A stretch of 39,608 nucleotides of DNA from Clostridiales bacterium (GTDB taxonomy: Bacteria > Bacillota > Clostridia > Christensenellales > SZUA-584): contig JAJUJH010000007.1 of NCBI GenBank assembly GCA_029265435.1, positions 1 through 39,608 of the forward strand, written 5' to 3'. The notes below the pieces were generated by a model that saw only the letters and a program-made list of their open reading frames with translations, did not search any database and was not told the DNA's origin. The position numbers and the translations under genes were made by a program. Below, piece after piece: positions 11,085 to 20,911 of the stretch. Each line of letters begins with the position of its first letter. Within the stretch, counting starts at the first letter, position 1.

Positions 11085-12842
11085 ATGCTTACTGGTAGCA
11101 ATGGTTATGGAACGCTTGTCGATAACGCAAACCGAAGGGTCAAAATTTCTTATTGGATATGGCTTTTTGCGTGTATTGCTTTCTATATCGGATGCAATTC
11201 CATCATTATTGCCATGTCAATCGCAAAAAAAAGCACGGTATTTGCAAATGTCAGCAAATATACGCTTAACGGAGTTCTTGCTCAGGGCCAAGTGATCGCG
11301 GTCATCCTGATTTCGCTGAACCCGATTAAACTGAGCTACATTGCGGCGCTGTTTTTGTGCGGCTTTACCTCTATGTCGTCGCTGATGACCGTGCTGGCCG
11401 GCGGAGGCTTTGACGCGCTGCCCGGCGTGATTGTACCGCTGACTTCGGCCGCCATGAGCCTGATCATCCACAATTACGGCAGACGTTTCAAAGACCAGCT
11501 TCAAAGGGTGCTGGAATACAGCGGCATCGTGAAGAAAAACGAAGAAATGCTGCATTATCTCGCTTATTACGATATGGTGACGGGGCTTCCGAACCGTACG
11601 ACGCTGATGGATCAGATCGATATGCTGACAGAGAAGGACGATCCGGAGCGCAAGGGGTTTTATCTTGTGTATATGGATATCGACGATTTTAAAATTATCA
11701 ACGATACGTTGGGGCATAACGCAGGCGACAGCGTTTTGAAGGAAGCCGCGCGGCGCTGGGAAAGCTGCTGCCGAAACGAGGACCTGCTTGCGCGGGTGGG
11801 CGGAGACGAGTTTGTGCTGTTGATCTGCTCGGAAATGGATCCGAAACAGCTTCGAGAATATTTAATTGGGTTCCGGTCTGTGCTCAAAGCGCCGATTTTA
11901 AGCAATCATAAGGAATTTTCGATCAGCGTCAGCTTCGGGATAGCCAGATATCCGGATGACGGGAAAAACGGGGAAGAACTGATGCAGAATGCCGATATCG
12001 CGCTGTATAAGGCAAAAAAGCTTGGGAAAGACAGATATCTGTTTTTTAGTGCAAAGATCAGGGACGAGGTTGTCAGAAAAATCAAGCTCGAAAACGATCT
12101 GCTGTCGGCAATCGGCAACGGTGAACTTTATATGGTCTATCAGCCACAGTACCATTGCGGTTCTTTAAAGCTTAAAGGTTTTGAGGCGCTGATTCGCTGG
12201 AAGCATCCGGAGCTTGGCCTGATCAGTCCGGCGGAATTCATTCCGATTTCGGAAAGGGCGGGAATGATCATCGATATCGGCCGATGGGTTTTGGAGAACA
12301 CGCTGAACGTTTTTTCCGAGCTGCAAAGGAACGCACAGATCCAGACCGTCGTATCCGTCAATATTTCCGTTGAGCAGCTTTCGCATCCGGGATTTGCCGC
12401 GATGGTGAGCGATATACTCGCAAAAACGTGCTTCAACAGCCGGTTTCTCGTATTGGAAATGACGGAATCCGTTTTTATCACGGAACCCGAATATATCACC
12501 GGTGTGCTGCGCCGCCTCAAAGAAATGGGGATCGGTCTGGCGCTAGACGATTTCGGAACGAAATACGCATCCCTGAACTATTTGCAGATGCTGCCGGTGA
12601 CCATGCTGAAAATCGATAAAACATTTATCGATCAGATTTCGCCTTCTCATCTGATGACGGGCGCGGTGATATCGCTGTCGCATAAGCTGGGCATGGAGGT
12701 GATGGCGGAGGGTGTGGAGACGAAGGAGCAGCTGGATTACCTTTCTGAAAACGGGTGCGATTATATTCAAGGATATCTTTTGAGCAAGCCTGTCGAAAAA
12801 GAACAAATTGAGCCGATTTATCGGGACAACGCAACGGCATGA
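11085..12842 (+). CDS. Membrane GGDEF-EAL dual-domain c-di-GMP protein
   Basis: VGGDEFVLL with RNED (RxxD I-site) five residues upstream; EALIRWKHPELG, ALDDFGT, AEGVET, IQGYLLSKP; N-terminal TM segments. Confidence 0.9.
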   Translation: MLTGSNGYGTLVDNANRRVKISYWIWLFACIAFYIGCNSIIIAMSIAKKSTVFANVSKYTLNGVLAQGQVIAVILISLNPIKLSYIAALFLCGFTSMSSLMTVLAGGGFDALPGVIVPLTSAAMSLIIHNYGRRFKDQLQRVLEYSGIVKKNEEMLHYLAYYDMVTGLPNRTTLMDQIDMLTEKDDPERKGFYLVYMDIDDFKIINDTLGHNAGDSVLKEAARRWESCCRNEDLLARVGGDEFVLLICSEMDPKQLREYLIGFRSVLKAPILSNHKEFSISVSFGIARYPDDGKNGEELMQNADIALYKAKKLGKDRYLFFSAKIRDEVVRKIKLENDLLSAIGNGELYMVYQPQYHCGSLKLKGFEALIRWKHPELGLISPAEFIPISERAGMIIDIGRWVLENTLNVFSELQRNAQIQTVVSVNISVEQLSHPGFAAMVSDILAKTCFNSRFLVLEMTESVFITEPEYITGVLRRLKEMGIGLALDDFGTKYASLNYLQMLPVTMLKIDKTFIDQISPSHLMTGAVISLSHKLGMEVMAEGVETKEQLDYLSENGCDYIQGYLLSKPVEKEQIEPIYRDNATA

Positions 12843-13081
12843 TCCGGGCATCCATATCTTTATGATGTTCGGCGCGGCTCATTTCTCCGGCCTTAAGCGG
12901 CAGGGATCTGTCCGATATGGATATTATTATCCGAAGATAAGCAAAATGTTTAAAATACTGCTAATATGGTCTATGGCGAAAAAAATAGCGGGTTGCTAGA
13001 ATAAAAAAGGGTATCCGATACCGCGAAAGCGGTTAAGCGTTTCGGGATATCCATGAATTCAAATGAAACGAGGTTTTCGCT

Positions 13082-14398
13082 ATGAAAGAATACTTCTCCG
13101 GTGTGCCAAAGATCCAATACAAAGGGAAGGACGGCGACGCTTTATCCTTCAAGTTTTATAATCCCGATGAAAAGCTGGGCGGCAAAACGATGAAGGAACA
13201 TCTCCGGTTTGCCATGTCTTACTGGCATACGCTGTGCGGAAACGGCGCGGACATTTTTGGCATGGGCGGGACCATGGACAAAACATTCGGGGGCGCAACG
13301 CCGCGTGAGATCTTTGAACATAAGGCCTATGCGGGCTTTGAGCTGATGGAAAAGCTCGGGATCGACTTTTTCTGCTTCCATGACCGCGATATCGCGCCGG
13401 AGGGAGACACGCTGGCCGAAAGCAACGCCATACTGGACGATTTTGTGACGCTGCTCGAAAAGCTGATGAAGGATACCGGAAAGAAGCTTCTTTGGGGCAC
13501 TGCCAACCTTTTTAGCAACAAGCGGTTTTTGCACGGCGCCGCCACTTCCTGCAATGCGGACGTGTTTGCGTTTGCCGCCGCACAGATCAAAAAGGCGATG
13601 GAATGCACAAAACGCCTGAACGGCGAAGGATATGTTTTCTGGGGAGGCCGCGAAGGGTATACCACGCTGCTCAATACCAACATGGGGCTTGAGCAGGATA
13701 ATCTGGCGCGCATGCTCACAATGGCGCGCGATTATAAAAAAGCCATCGGGTTCGAGGGCGATTTCTATATTGAGCCAAAGCCGATGGAGCCGACGGCGCA
13801 CCAGTACGATTACGATGTGGCGACAGTGCTCGCTTTCCTTAGAAAGTACGGTCTCGAAAAGGATTTCAAGATGAACATAGAAGCCAATCATGCCACGCTC
13901 GCGGGCCACAGCTTTGCGCATGAACTGCGTGTGGCGCGTGAAAACGGCGTTTTCGGTTCGATCGACGCGAACCAGGGCGAGGTGTTCAACGGATGGGACA
14001 CGGATAATTTCCCGACCAACGTCTACGACATCACGCTGGCTATGTACGAAGTGATCAAGGCCGGCGGGTTCACGAAAGGCGGCACCAATTTTGACGCCAA
14101 GCTGCGCCGCGAATCCATTGCGCCGGAAGACGTGTTCCGCGGATATATCGTCGGCATGGATACAATGGCGCTCGGTTTCAAAACCGCTTACAAGCTCATC
14201 GAAGACGGCCGGATCGACAAGTTCGTGGAAGACCGCTATGCGAGCTATAAAACCGGCATCGGCGCGAAGATCGTGAGCGGGCAGGCCGATTTTGCGTCGC
14301 TCGAAAAATATGCGCTTGAAATGGGCGAAGTCACAACGAACAAGAGCGGTTCGCAGGAATACCTCGAGGGAATCATCAATTCCGTGATATTTGGCTGA
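13082..14398 (+). CDS. xylA: Xylose isomerase
   Basis: 438 aa; [30 protein letters not shown]..., [46 protein letters not shown]. Confidence 0.97.
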   Translation: MKEYFSGVPKIQYKGKDGDALSFKFYNPDEKLGGKTMKEHLRFAMSYWHTLCGNGADIFGMGGTMDKTFGGATPREIFEHKAYAGFELMEKLGIDFFCFHDRDIAPEGDTLAESNAILDDFVTLLEKLMKDTGKKLLWGTANLFSNKRFLHGAATSCNADVFAFAAAQIKKAMECTKRLNGEGYVFWGGREGYTTLLNTNMGLEQDNLARMLTMARDYKKAIGFEGDFYIEPKPMEPTAHQYDYDVATVLAFLRKYGLEKDFKMNIEANHATLAGHSFAHELRVARENGVFGSIDANQGEVFNGWDTDNFPTNVYDITLAMYEVIKAGGFTKGGTNFDAKLRRESIAPEDVFRGYIVGMDTMALGFKTAYKLIEDGRIDKFVEDRYASYKTGIGAKIVSGQADFASLEKYALEMGEVTTNKSGSQEYLEGIINSVIFG

Positions 14399-14611
14399 AC
14401 GCCATTGAAACAACCGGATTATCACTGTTCGAGACAAATGGTCTTTTAAACGCGGCTTGCAATCGGACAGAGTTCGACCGAATGGATGGACGTTGTTAAC
14501 GTGATGCCGACGGGCGTTGGCGGCGCCTTGCTTGGTTCAGTTTTTTCTCCGGCGCAGGTACTGCATCGCCAGGCATTCCCCCCGTCCGGCTATAGGAGGG
14601 AGAAAGGGAAT

Positions 14612-14683
14612 ATGATTTTACTGCTCATCCTGATTTTGCTGATACCCGCGGTTCTGCTCGACCTTGCACGCCGCAGCAAATAA
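14612..14683 (+). CDS. Very small hydrophobic protein, 23 aa (MILLLILILLIPAVLLDLARRSK)
   Basis: Strong purine-rich RBS (ggagggagaaaggga) upstream of ATG; followed directly by a CCCCGG/CCGGGG hairpin. Confidence 0.5.
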   Translation: MILLLILILLIPAVLLDLARRSK

Positions 14684-14701
14684 CCCCGGTCAGGCCGGGG
14701 C
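14684..14701 (+). terminator. Hairpin CCCCGG-tcagg-CCGGGG after the microprotein ORF
   Basis: Perfect short GC stem. Confidence 0.4.
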
Positions 14702-14714
14702 TATCGACAAAAAA

Positions 14715-14740
14715 GCCGTGCCGCCATTGTGCGGCGCGGC
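14715..14740. repeat. Left copy of locus-specific terminator hairpin (A-tract on its left side)
   Basis: GCCGTGCCGCCATTGTGCGGCGCGGC preceded by aaaaa; repeated at 14893. Confidence 0.85.
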
Positions 14741-14892
14741 TCCGCTTGTCGAAAAACCTTCGGTTTTCCGCCAGTTTTCCTGTTTTGCTTGTTCCCCTTA
14801 AGCTCGAAACGGCGCAAAACCGCAAGGTGTGGGCAAGCGCGGGCAAAGCTCGTCTTGCCCACGAATGATATTTTGCTTTATTGACAGTCTGA
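14741..14892 (+). repeat. Copy 1 of ~150-nt dispersed repeat element nested between terminator hairpin duplicates
   Basis: tccgcttgtcgaaaaacc...tttattgacagtctga; roughly 90% identical by hand alignment to 25124-25275. Confidence 0.85.
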
Positions 14893-14923
14893 GCCGTGCC
14901 GCCATTGTGCGGCGCGGTTTTTT
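14893..14923 (+). terminator. Right copy of the same terminator hairpin, with T-tract
   Basis: GCCGTGCCGCCATTGTGCGGCGCGG TTTTTT. Confidence 0.85.
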
Positions 14924-15170
14924 GCATTGTTGCATTGTATAGAACGGCGGCAAAGGCAAGATGGAGAGCAGCGCGGCTCGGTTTTTTGATGTGTGACCGC
15001 ACAAATGAAACTGGATTATTTTATCATTGAAATAATAAAAAAATCCAGATGTGCGCAACTGGTGCCGATGCATGTTAAAAAAAAGCATGACCATCACAAT
15101 TTTCACTATTCATCGATTTTCACATATAGGATAACATGTCAGCATCAAAAACATAAGGAGGAACCCCTAG

Positions 15171-16328
15171 ATGTCTAAAAAAATAGGCGGTCTTTTACTG
15201 GTTCTGGTTATGCTCGTCGCGATGTTTGCGGCTTGCTCGAGTCCTGCCGCTTCGCAGTCTCCCTCGGAATCCGCAAGCGCTGCTCCCAGCGAAAGCGCAT
15301 CGGCCGAAGCTCCATCGTCTGACGTCGGCGCCGGCAAACTGGTTGGCGTCACAATGCCGACAAAGTCTCTCCAGAGATGGAATGAAGACGGCGCGAACGT
15401 GAAGGCCGCTCTTGAAGCCCAGGGTTATCAGGTTGACCTTCAGTATGCCGACAACAAGCAGGACGTGCAGAACGGCCAGATCGAGAATCAGATCACCAAG
15501 GGATGCGACGTTCTTGTTATCGCGTCGATCGACGGCGGTGCTCTCGGCGGCGTTTTGTCTCAGGCTAAGGCGGCCGGAATCCCCGTTATCGCTTATGACA
15601 GACTGATCACAAATACGGACGCGGTTGACTACTATGCGACGTTTGACAACTACGGCGTGGGCGCTATGCAGGGACAGTTCATCATCGATACGCTCGGTCT
15701 TGCGAAAGGCGAGAAGGGCCCCTTCACGATGGAATGCTTCGGCGGCGACCCGGGCGACAACAATGCGAAGCTGTTCAACCAGGGCGCAATGGATCTTCTC
15801 CAGCCCTACATCGACAGCGGCGTGCTGGTCGTGAAGTCCGGCCAGACCAAATTCCCGGAGCAGATCGCGATCACGAACTGGGAATCGAAAGGCGCTCAGG
15901 ACAGAATGGACAACCTGCTCACAGGTTACTATGCTGACGAGAACATCGACGTGGTGCTCTCCCCGAACGACAGCCTTGCTCAAGGCATCGTGGCTTCGCT
16001 GAAAGCGGCCGGCTACGGCTCGAAAGACAAGCCGTTCCCGATCATCACCGGTCAGGACTGCGACAAGATCAACGTGGGTCAGATCATCCGCGGCGAGCAG
16101 TCGATGTCGATATTCAAAGACACCCGTGTGCTGGCGCAGCAGGTCATCGACATGACCTCCGCGATCCTTGCCGGCAAGGAAGTTCCGACGAATGCGGAAT
16201 ATGACAACGGCGTGAAGAAGGTCAAGTCCTTCAACTGCGAGATTCAGTTCGCGAACAAGGACAACTGGAAGGCTCTGCTTGTTGACAGCGGTTACTACAA
16301 ACTGTCTGACATTCCTGATGCGGAATAA
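15171..16328 (+). CDS. chvE: ChvE-type multiple monosaccharide-binding lipoprotein (ABC transporter)
   Basis: Lipobox AACSS; GVTMPTKSLQRWNEDGANVKAALEAQGY...IASIDGGALGGVLSQAKAAGIPVIAYDRLI. Confidence 0.88.
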   Translation: MSKKIGGLLLVLVMLVAMFAACSSPAASQSPSESASAAPSESASAEAPSSDVGAGKLVGVTMPTKSLQRWNEDGANVKAALEAQGYQVDLQYADNKQDVQNGQIENQITKGCDVLVIASIDGGALGGVLSQAKAAGIPVIAYDRLITNTDAVDYYATFDNYGVGAMQGQFIIDTLGLAKGEKGPFTMECFGGDPGDNNAKLFNQGAMDLLQPYIDSGVLVVKSGQTKFPEQIAITNWESKGAQDRMDNLLTGYYADENIDVVLSPNDSLAQGIVASLKAAGYGSKDKPFPIITGQDCDKINVGQIIRGEQSMSIFKDTRVLAQQVIDMTSAILAGKEVPTNAEYDNGVKKVKSFNCEIQFANKDNWKALLVDSGYYKLSDIPDAE

Positions 16329-16341
16329 GCCGTAATACGGT

Positions 16342-16372
16342 AAAATGGCGGCAGCAAGGCTGCCGCCATTTT
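16342..16372 (+). terminator. Intercistronic hairpin between binding-protein and ATPase genes (attenuator or 3'-stabiliser)
   Basis: AAAATGGCGGCAGCAAGGCTGCCGCCATTTT, near-perfect stem. Confidence 0.75.
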
Positions 16373-16436
16373 GCCTTAAACGGGGTTGCTTTTTATGAGG
16401 ATCTTAGGTTCAAGTATATAAACAAGGAGTGGTCGC

Positions 16437-17990
16437 ATGTCGGAATACATACTGGAAATGGACAATATCACAAAGGAGTTCCCCGGTGTCATCGCTCTTA
16501 AGGATGTAACATTCAAGGTTCAAAAAGGCGAGATACATGCGCTGGTCGGCGAGAACGGCGCGGGCAAATCCACACTGATGAATGTCTTGAGCGGAATCCA
16601 CCCTTACGGTTCTTATTCGGGAAACATCATTTTCAAGGGGATGGAGTGCAAATTCAGAAGCATACGCGAAAGTGAAGAGGCTGGCATCGCCATTATCCAT
16701 CAGGAACTGGCCCTGAGCCCCTATATGACAATCGCGGAAAATATTTTTATAGGAAACGAAAGAGCCAAACATGGGATCATCAACTGGGATGAAACCAACA
16801 CAAGGGCTGAAGAGCTGATGAAAAGAGTCGGCATCAGGGAAAAACGAAGCGCCCTGATCAAGGATATCGGCGTGGGCAAGCAGCAGCTGGTCGAAATCGC
16901 GAAAGCGCTTTCAAAGAACTGCGAATTGCTGATACTTGACGAACCGACGGCGGCGCTCAATGACGATGATTCGGATCATCTGCTTGAGCTGCTCAAAACA
17001 CTGAATAAAGAGCATGGACTGACATGTATCCTGATTTCACATAAAATCCATGAAGTCTTAAAGATTGCGGATAATATCACGGTGCTGCGTGACGGCCAGA
17101 CGATTGAAACGATCCCCAATAACGCGGAAGTCAGCGAAAGCCGTATCATCAAAGGAATGGTGGGCCGTGAAATGACGGACCGTTTCCCGAAGCATGTGTC
17201 TCATGCGGGGGATATCGGTTTTGAGGTTGTGGACTGGGTTGTGCACGATCCGCTTGACGAGGAGAGAGTCGTGATCGACCATGTCAGCCTCAATGTGCGC
17301 AAGGGCGAAATCGTGGGGCTGGCCGGGCTGATGGGCGCCGGAAGAACGGAACTGGCCATGAGCATATTCGGCAGGGCATACGGACGGAAGATCAGCGGAA
17401 AGCTGATTAAAGACGGCAAGGAGATTGTTCTGCACAACGTCAGCCAGGCCATTGACAACGGCATTGCCTATGTGACGGAGGACAGAAAAACAGCCGGCCT
17501 TATTCTGATACAAGATATTAAACAGAACATCACGCTGGCGAATCTCAAGGGAATCACGAGAGGCGTTGTGGTGAATAACGACGAGGAGCTGCTTGTCGGC
17601 AAACAATATCGTGAAAAACTGTCGATCAAGTCTTCAAGCGTGTTCCAGAAGGCCGGCAACCTTTCGGGCGGTAACCAGCAGAAGGTCGTGCTGAGCAAAT
17701 GGATATTTGCGAATCCGGACGTGCTGATACTCGACGAACCCACCCGCGGCATCGACGTGGGCGCCAAGTATGAGATTTATAAAATCATTCTGCAGCTCGC
17801 GGAGGAAGGAAAATGCGTCATCATGATCTCGTCCGAGCTGCCCGAGATTTTGGGAATCACAGACCGTTTGTACATTATGAACGAAGGCCGCATCGTTGGC
17901 GAAATGCAGACCAGCGAAGCGACACAGGTGGATATCATGTCAACTATTATCCAAAGTTCTGCAGAAGGCAATAGGGGGAATAAGAAATGA
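16437..17990 (+). CDS. mmsA: Sugar ABC transporter ATP-binding protein (two ABC domains, MmsA/GguA type)
   Basis: GENGAGKSTLMNVLSG, LILDEPTAAL, LSGGNQQKVVLSKW, LILDEPTRGIDVGAKYEIY. Confidence 0.92.
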   Translation: MSEYILEMDNITKEFPGVIALKDVTFKVQKGEIHALVGENGAGKSTLMNVLSGIHPYGSYSGNIIFKGMECKFRSIRESEEAGIAIIHQELALSPYMTIAENIFIGNERAKHGIINWDETNTRAEELMKRVGIREKRSALIKDIGVGKQQLVEIAKALSKNCELLILDEPTAALNDDDSDHLLELLKTLNKEHGLTCILISHKIHEVLKIADNITVLRDGQTIETIPNNAEVSESRIIKGMVGREMTDRFPKHVSHAGDIGFEVVDWVVHDPLDEERVVIDHVSLNVRKGEIVGLAGLMGAGRTELAMSIFGRAYGRKISGKLIKDGKEIVLHNVSQAIDNGIAYVTEDRKTAGLILIQDIKQNITLANLKGITRGVVVNNDEELLVGKQYREKLSIKSSSVFQKAGNLSGGNQQKVVLSKWIFANPDVLILDEPTRGIDVGAKYEIYKIILQLAEEGKCVIMISSELPEILGITDRLYIMNEGRIVGEMQTSEATQVDIMSTIIQSSAEGNRGNKK

Positions 17991-19210
17991 ACAAAGTCAG
18001 AGAGTACTTCAGCCGCAATTTGCGGCAATACGCAATGCTGATCGCTCTGATTGTGATTATGATCTTTTTCGGATTTATCACGCAGGGCAAGCTCATTTGG
18101 CCGAGAAATGTTTCAATGCTTGTACGGCAGAACAGCTATGTGTTGATACTTGCCACCGGCATGTTGTTTTGTATACTGACAGGCGGAAACGTTGACCTTT
18201 CCGTGGGTTCGCTTGTGGCCTTGGTCAGCGCCATGTCGGGTCTGATGGGTACAACGCTGGGGCTGCCCGCATGGTTAGCGATGATCATCAGCCTTTTAAC
18301 AGGTTTTTTGGCGGGTTTGTGGCAGGGCTTCTGGATCGCTTATGTCAAGGTGCCGCCTTTCATCACCACGTTGAGCGGCATGCTGATATTCAGAGGCATC
18401 GACAACGTGATTCTTCAAGGTCAAACGCTGCCGCTGCCGGATCTTTATGTAACGGTGGGTTCGGGCTCTCTGCCGGATATCGCGCCGAATTCTGTCCCCG
18501 ACTTTTTGGGTATCAGCAACCTGCTGAATCTGCAGAACAAGGTCGAATTCCTGAATGTGACGACGCTGGTCGTGGGGCTGGCGATGTCGGTCATCTATGT
18601 CGTGTATTTGTTCGTCAGCAGGAAAAGCAAGCTGGCGCGCGGCTATGAAGTGCCCACATTTGGCTCGGTCGTCGGCAAAGCCGCCGTATTCTTCATCGTC
18701 ATCAACCTGTTCTCATACTGGCTTGCGATGGACGAAGGCATTCCGAACCTGCTGGTCATCGTGGCTGCGTTGTTTGCGATATACACTTTTATCGCGCAGA
18801 AAACGATTATCGGCAGGCACGTATATGCTGTGGGCGGCAACCTCAAGGCTGCGGAGCTTTCGGGTGTCAATACGAAGAAGATCATGTTCCTCGTGTATAC
18901 GAACATGGGCATCCTCGCGGCGATCGCGGGTATCGTGACGGCCGGACGTTTAAATGCGGCGTCTCCGAACGTGGGCGCAAACTTTGAGCTTGACGCTATC
19001 GGCGCGTGCTTTATCGGCGGCGCTTCCGCTTACGGCGGCATCGGTACCATTTGGGGCGCGATGGTCGGCGGCTTGATCATGGGCATCATGAACAACGGTA
19101 TGTCGATTATCGGGCTGGACGTTTTCCTGCAGTCGATCGCCAAAGGGCTTGTTGTGCTGTTCGCGGTGGCTTTCGATATGTATTCCAAGTCAAAGTCGAG
19201 AGTCAAGTAA
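17987..19210 (+). CDS. mmsB: Sugar ABC transporter permease (MmsB/GguB type)
   Basis: Polytopic; GGNVDLSVGSLVALVSA, VYAVGGNLKAAELSGVNTKK, GGASAYGGIGTIWGAMVGGLIMGIMNNGMS. Confidence 0.92.
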   Translation: MNKVREYFSRNLRQYAMLIALIVIMIFFGFITQGKLIWPRNVSMLVRQNSYVLILATGMLFCILTGGNVDLSVGSLVALVSAMSGLMGTTLGLPAWLAMIISLLTGFLAGLWQGFWIAYVKVPPFITTLSGMLIFRGIDNVILQGQTLPLPDLYVTVGSGSLPDIAPNSVPDFLGISNLLNLQNKVEFLNVTTLVVGLAMSVIYVVYLFVSRKSKLARGYEVPTFGSVVGKAAVFFIVINLFSYWLAMDEGIPNLLVIVAALFAIYTFIAQKTIIGRHVYAVGGNLKAAELSGVNTKKIMFLVYTNMGILAAIAGIVTAGRLNAASPNVGANFELDAIGACFIGGASAYGGIGTIWGAMVGGLIMGIMNNGMSIIGLDVFLQSIAKGLVVLFAVAFDMYSKSKSRVK

Positions 19211-19248
19211 AATAGAGCTGCCGATTATGGCGGTAAGAAGGACGCGAG

Positions 19249-19295
19249 ATGGCCTGAAAGGCGGCTGACGACAGCCGTCCGACAGGCCATTCTTG
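19249..19295 (+). terminator. Hairpin terminator after the transporter operon
   Basis: agatggcctg...caggccattct inverted repeat with inner ggctg/cagcc stem. Confidence 0.5.
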
Positions 19296-19383
19296 ACAAT
19301 AAGCGCAGCTATCAGCCGCGCGGCAGATATGTTATACTGTTTCAGGGTGACCGCAATCAGTCATTCAAGGCGGGGTCATGTTT

Positions 19384-19935
19384 ATGAAAATCAAGATTTC
19401 AAAAAGCAAAGCCGGCGAGACGCGGATCGATTATCTTAGAATTAAAGACAAGGCGCAATTCCGTTTCAGGCTGATGAAGAAGCTGACGGAAGCGTTCGGC
19501 AATGACGCCGCCATATTGGTTGACACCAACCTGCGCGTTGAAAAGCGATCGGGGACTGAAATGCTGGAAAGATTGCGTCAGGCCGGGTATGAGCCTTCGG
19601 GGATGAGAATTCAGGCTGATTCGGAGCATTTTTTCGGAATGCGGGTTGATTTTTGGACAAAGAACGATATCGAATATCTGATTTATCTGGAGCTTCAAGG
19701 AAAGCCGTTTTCGGAAGAATTGTCTGACATATTCGCCGGACATGACATCTCTTTGGGGCTGAAGCAAAAAGAGCCGGCCGTTGATCGGCTGAATTTGGCC
19801 GCTGTCAATTCCGCGCTGATGCTTAAAACCTGTTTTGAAAACAGGATATACGATTCGGTCATCTGTTCGCGCATCAACAGCGATTTTGACATAAGCCGAT
19901 ATGTTGAGGAAGTCTTAAATGAAATGGGTATATAA
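19384..19935 (+). CDS. Hypothetical protein (about 183 aa), first gene of the sensing operon
   Basis: Open frame overlapping the next gene by 17 nt; no recognised family. Confidence 0.7.
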   Translation: MKIKISKSKAGETRIDYLRIKDKAQFRFRLMKKLTEAFGNDAAILVDTNLRVEKRSGTEMLERLRQAGYEPSGMRIQADSEHFFGMRVDFWTKNDIEYLIYLELQGKPFSEELSDIFAGHDISLGLKQKEPAVDRLNLAAVNSALMLKTCFENRIYDSVICSRINSDFDISRYVEEVLNEMGI

Positions 19936-20911
19936 GGCGCTTTTTGGTCTGCTCATATTGGTAACGGCAGCGGCCGCCGCTGGGTCGTTGTACTTTTTTT
20001 CGCGCGTCAACGGTACTGCGGAAAATGAAGCGGATTATCAGATCCGCAATTTTCCCGACAGCTATTTTTCACTGATACTCAACACGCAGGACGATGTATA
20101 CTGGCAGGATTATAAAAACGGCGCCATCGATGCGGGGAAAAAATACAATGCGGCCATTGAGATCAACGAAGTGACGGAGCCGGAGAGCGACCGGCAGATC
20201 ATCGAGTATCTTCGAATAGCCAAGCAGGCCAAAATGGACGGCATTGTGGTGGCGGGAGAAAGCTCGGAAGAGTTTAACCAAGCGATACTTGACGCTGCGG
20301 AAGCCAAGATCAATGTAGTTTTGGGAAACAATTCTTCCGGGAAGAACAACAGAGTGATATATGTGGGAACCAACAGCTATGAGTTTGGCGATGATGCCGC
20401 TGATCTGATAGCGCAGCTGCGGACGGATGAATCCATGGTCGATCTTGCCGTTATTTTTTCGGAGGAATACAGCGAGGATGCCGCCATCAATCCGGGCGTG
20501 ATGCTGAACGGGCTGAAAAGGGATTATATCAATGTGGTCAGCACGCTTTACGGCACCAGCGGGCTGCTGGGCGCCGAGGGCCGGATCCGCGCCACACTGA
20601 ATGACCATCCGGATATTGACGCGCTGCTTTGCACCAACGCAAAGGATACCATATCCGCGGCAAACGTGATTATTGAGAGAAACCTTGTGGGCAAAGTCAA
20701 AATAATCGGAACCGGCGTAACGGACCAAATTGTTGACTATATCAAAAAAGGCGTGATTGGCGGCGTGATCGACAGAAACGGCTATGAGGCCGGATTCGAA
20801 AGCGTGAGGCTGCTGTATGAGTGCAAGGGGACCACCCTCCCCACGCTCTATCTGGATATTAACGCAACGACTTACACGAAAGACAATATTTCGTTTTATA
20901 CAAAGCCATGA
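19919..20911 (+). CDS. Membrane-anchored periplasmic sugar-binding domain protein (XylFII-like sensor component)
   Basis: N-terminal TM, then type-1 periplasmic-binding fold (YFSLILNTQDDVYWQDYKNGAIDAGKKYNAAIEINE...); overlaps the LytS-like kinase gene. Confidence 0.8.
   Translation: MKWVYKALFGLLILVTAAAAAGSLYFFSRVNGTAENEADYQIRNFPDSYFSLILNTQDDVYWQDYKNGAIDAGKKYNAAIEINEVTEPESDRQIIEYLRIAKQAKMDGIVVAGESSEEFNQAILDAAEAKINVVLGNNSSGKNNRVIYVGTNSYEFGDDAADLIAQLRTDESMVDLAVIFSEEYSEDAAINPGVMLNGLKRDYINVVSTLYGTSGLLGAEGRIRATLNDHPDIDALLCTNAKDTISAANVIIERNLVGKVKIIGTGVTDQIVDYIKKGVIGGVIDRNGYEAGFESVRLLYECKGTTLPTLYLDINATTYTKDNISFYTKP

Noticed and set aside
12808-12999. 63-aa ORF after the GGDEF-EAL gene
   Set aside because: Overlaps the GGDEF-EAL 3' end in another frame with no RBS or conserved pattern.
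13007-13055. Inverted repeats (gggtatcc...ggatatcc, cgaaagc...gcgtttcg) upstream of xylA
   Set aside because: Could be a terminator or leader hairpin, but stems are interrupted and no T-tract or operator consensus is clear.
14486-14683. 65-aa ORF including the microprotein
   Set aside because: Upstream portion lacks an RBS and looks noncoding; the internal 23-aa ORF with strong RBS is the better call.
14625-15106. Minus-strand ORFs across repeat copy 1 (…VNKAKYHSWARRALPALAHTLRFCAVSSLRGTSKTGKLAENRRFF…) and their counterparts at 25020-25374
   Set aside because: Frame-inconsistent between the two copies (small indels shift frame) and crossing terminator hairpins; more likely translation of a noncoding repeat.
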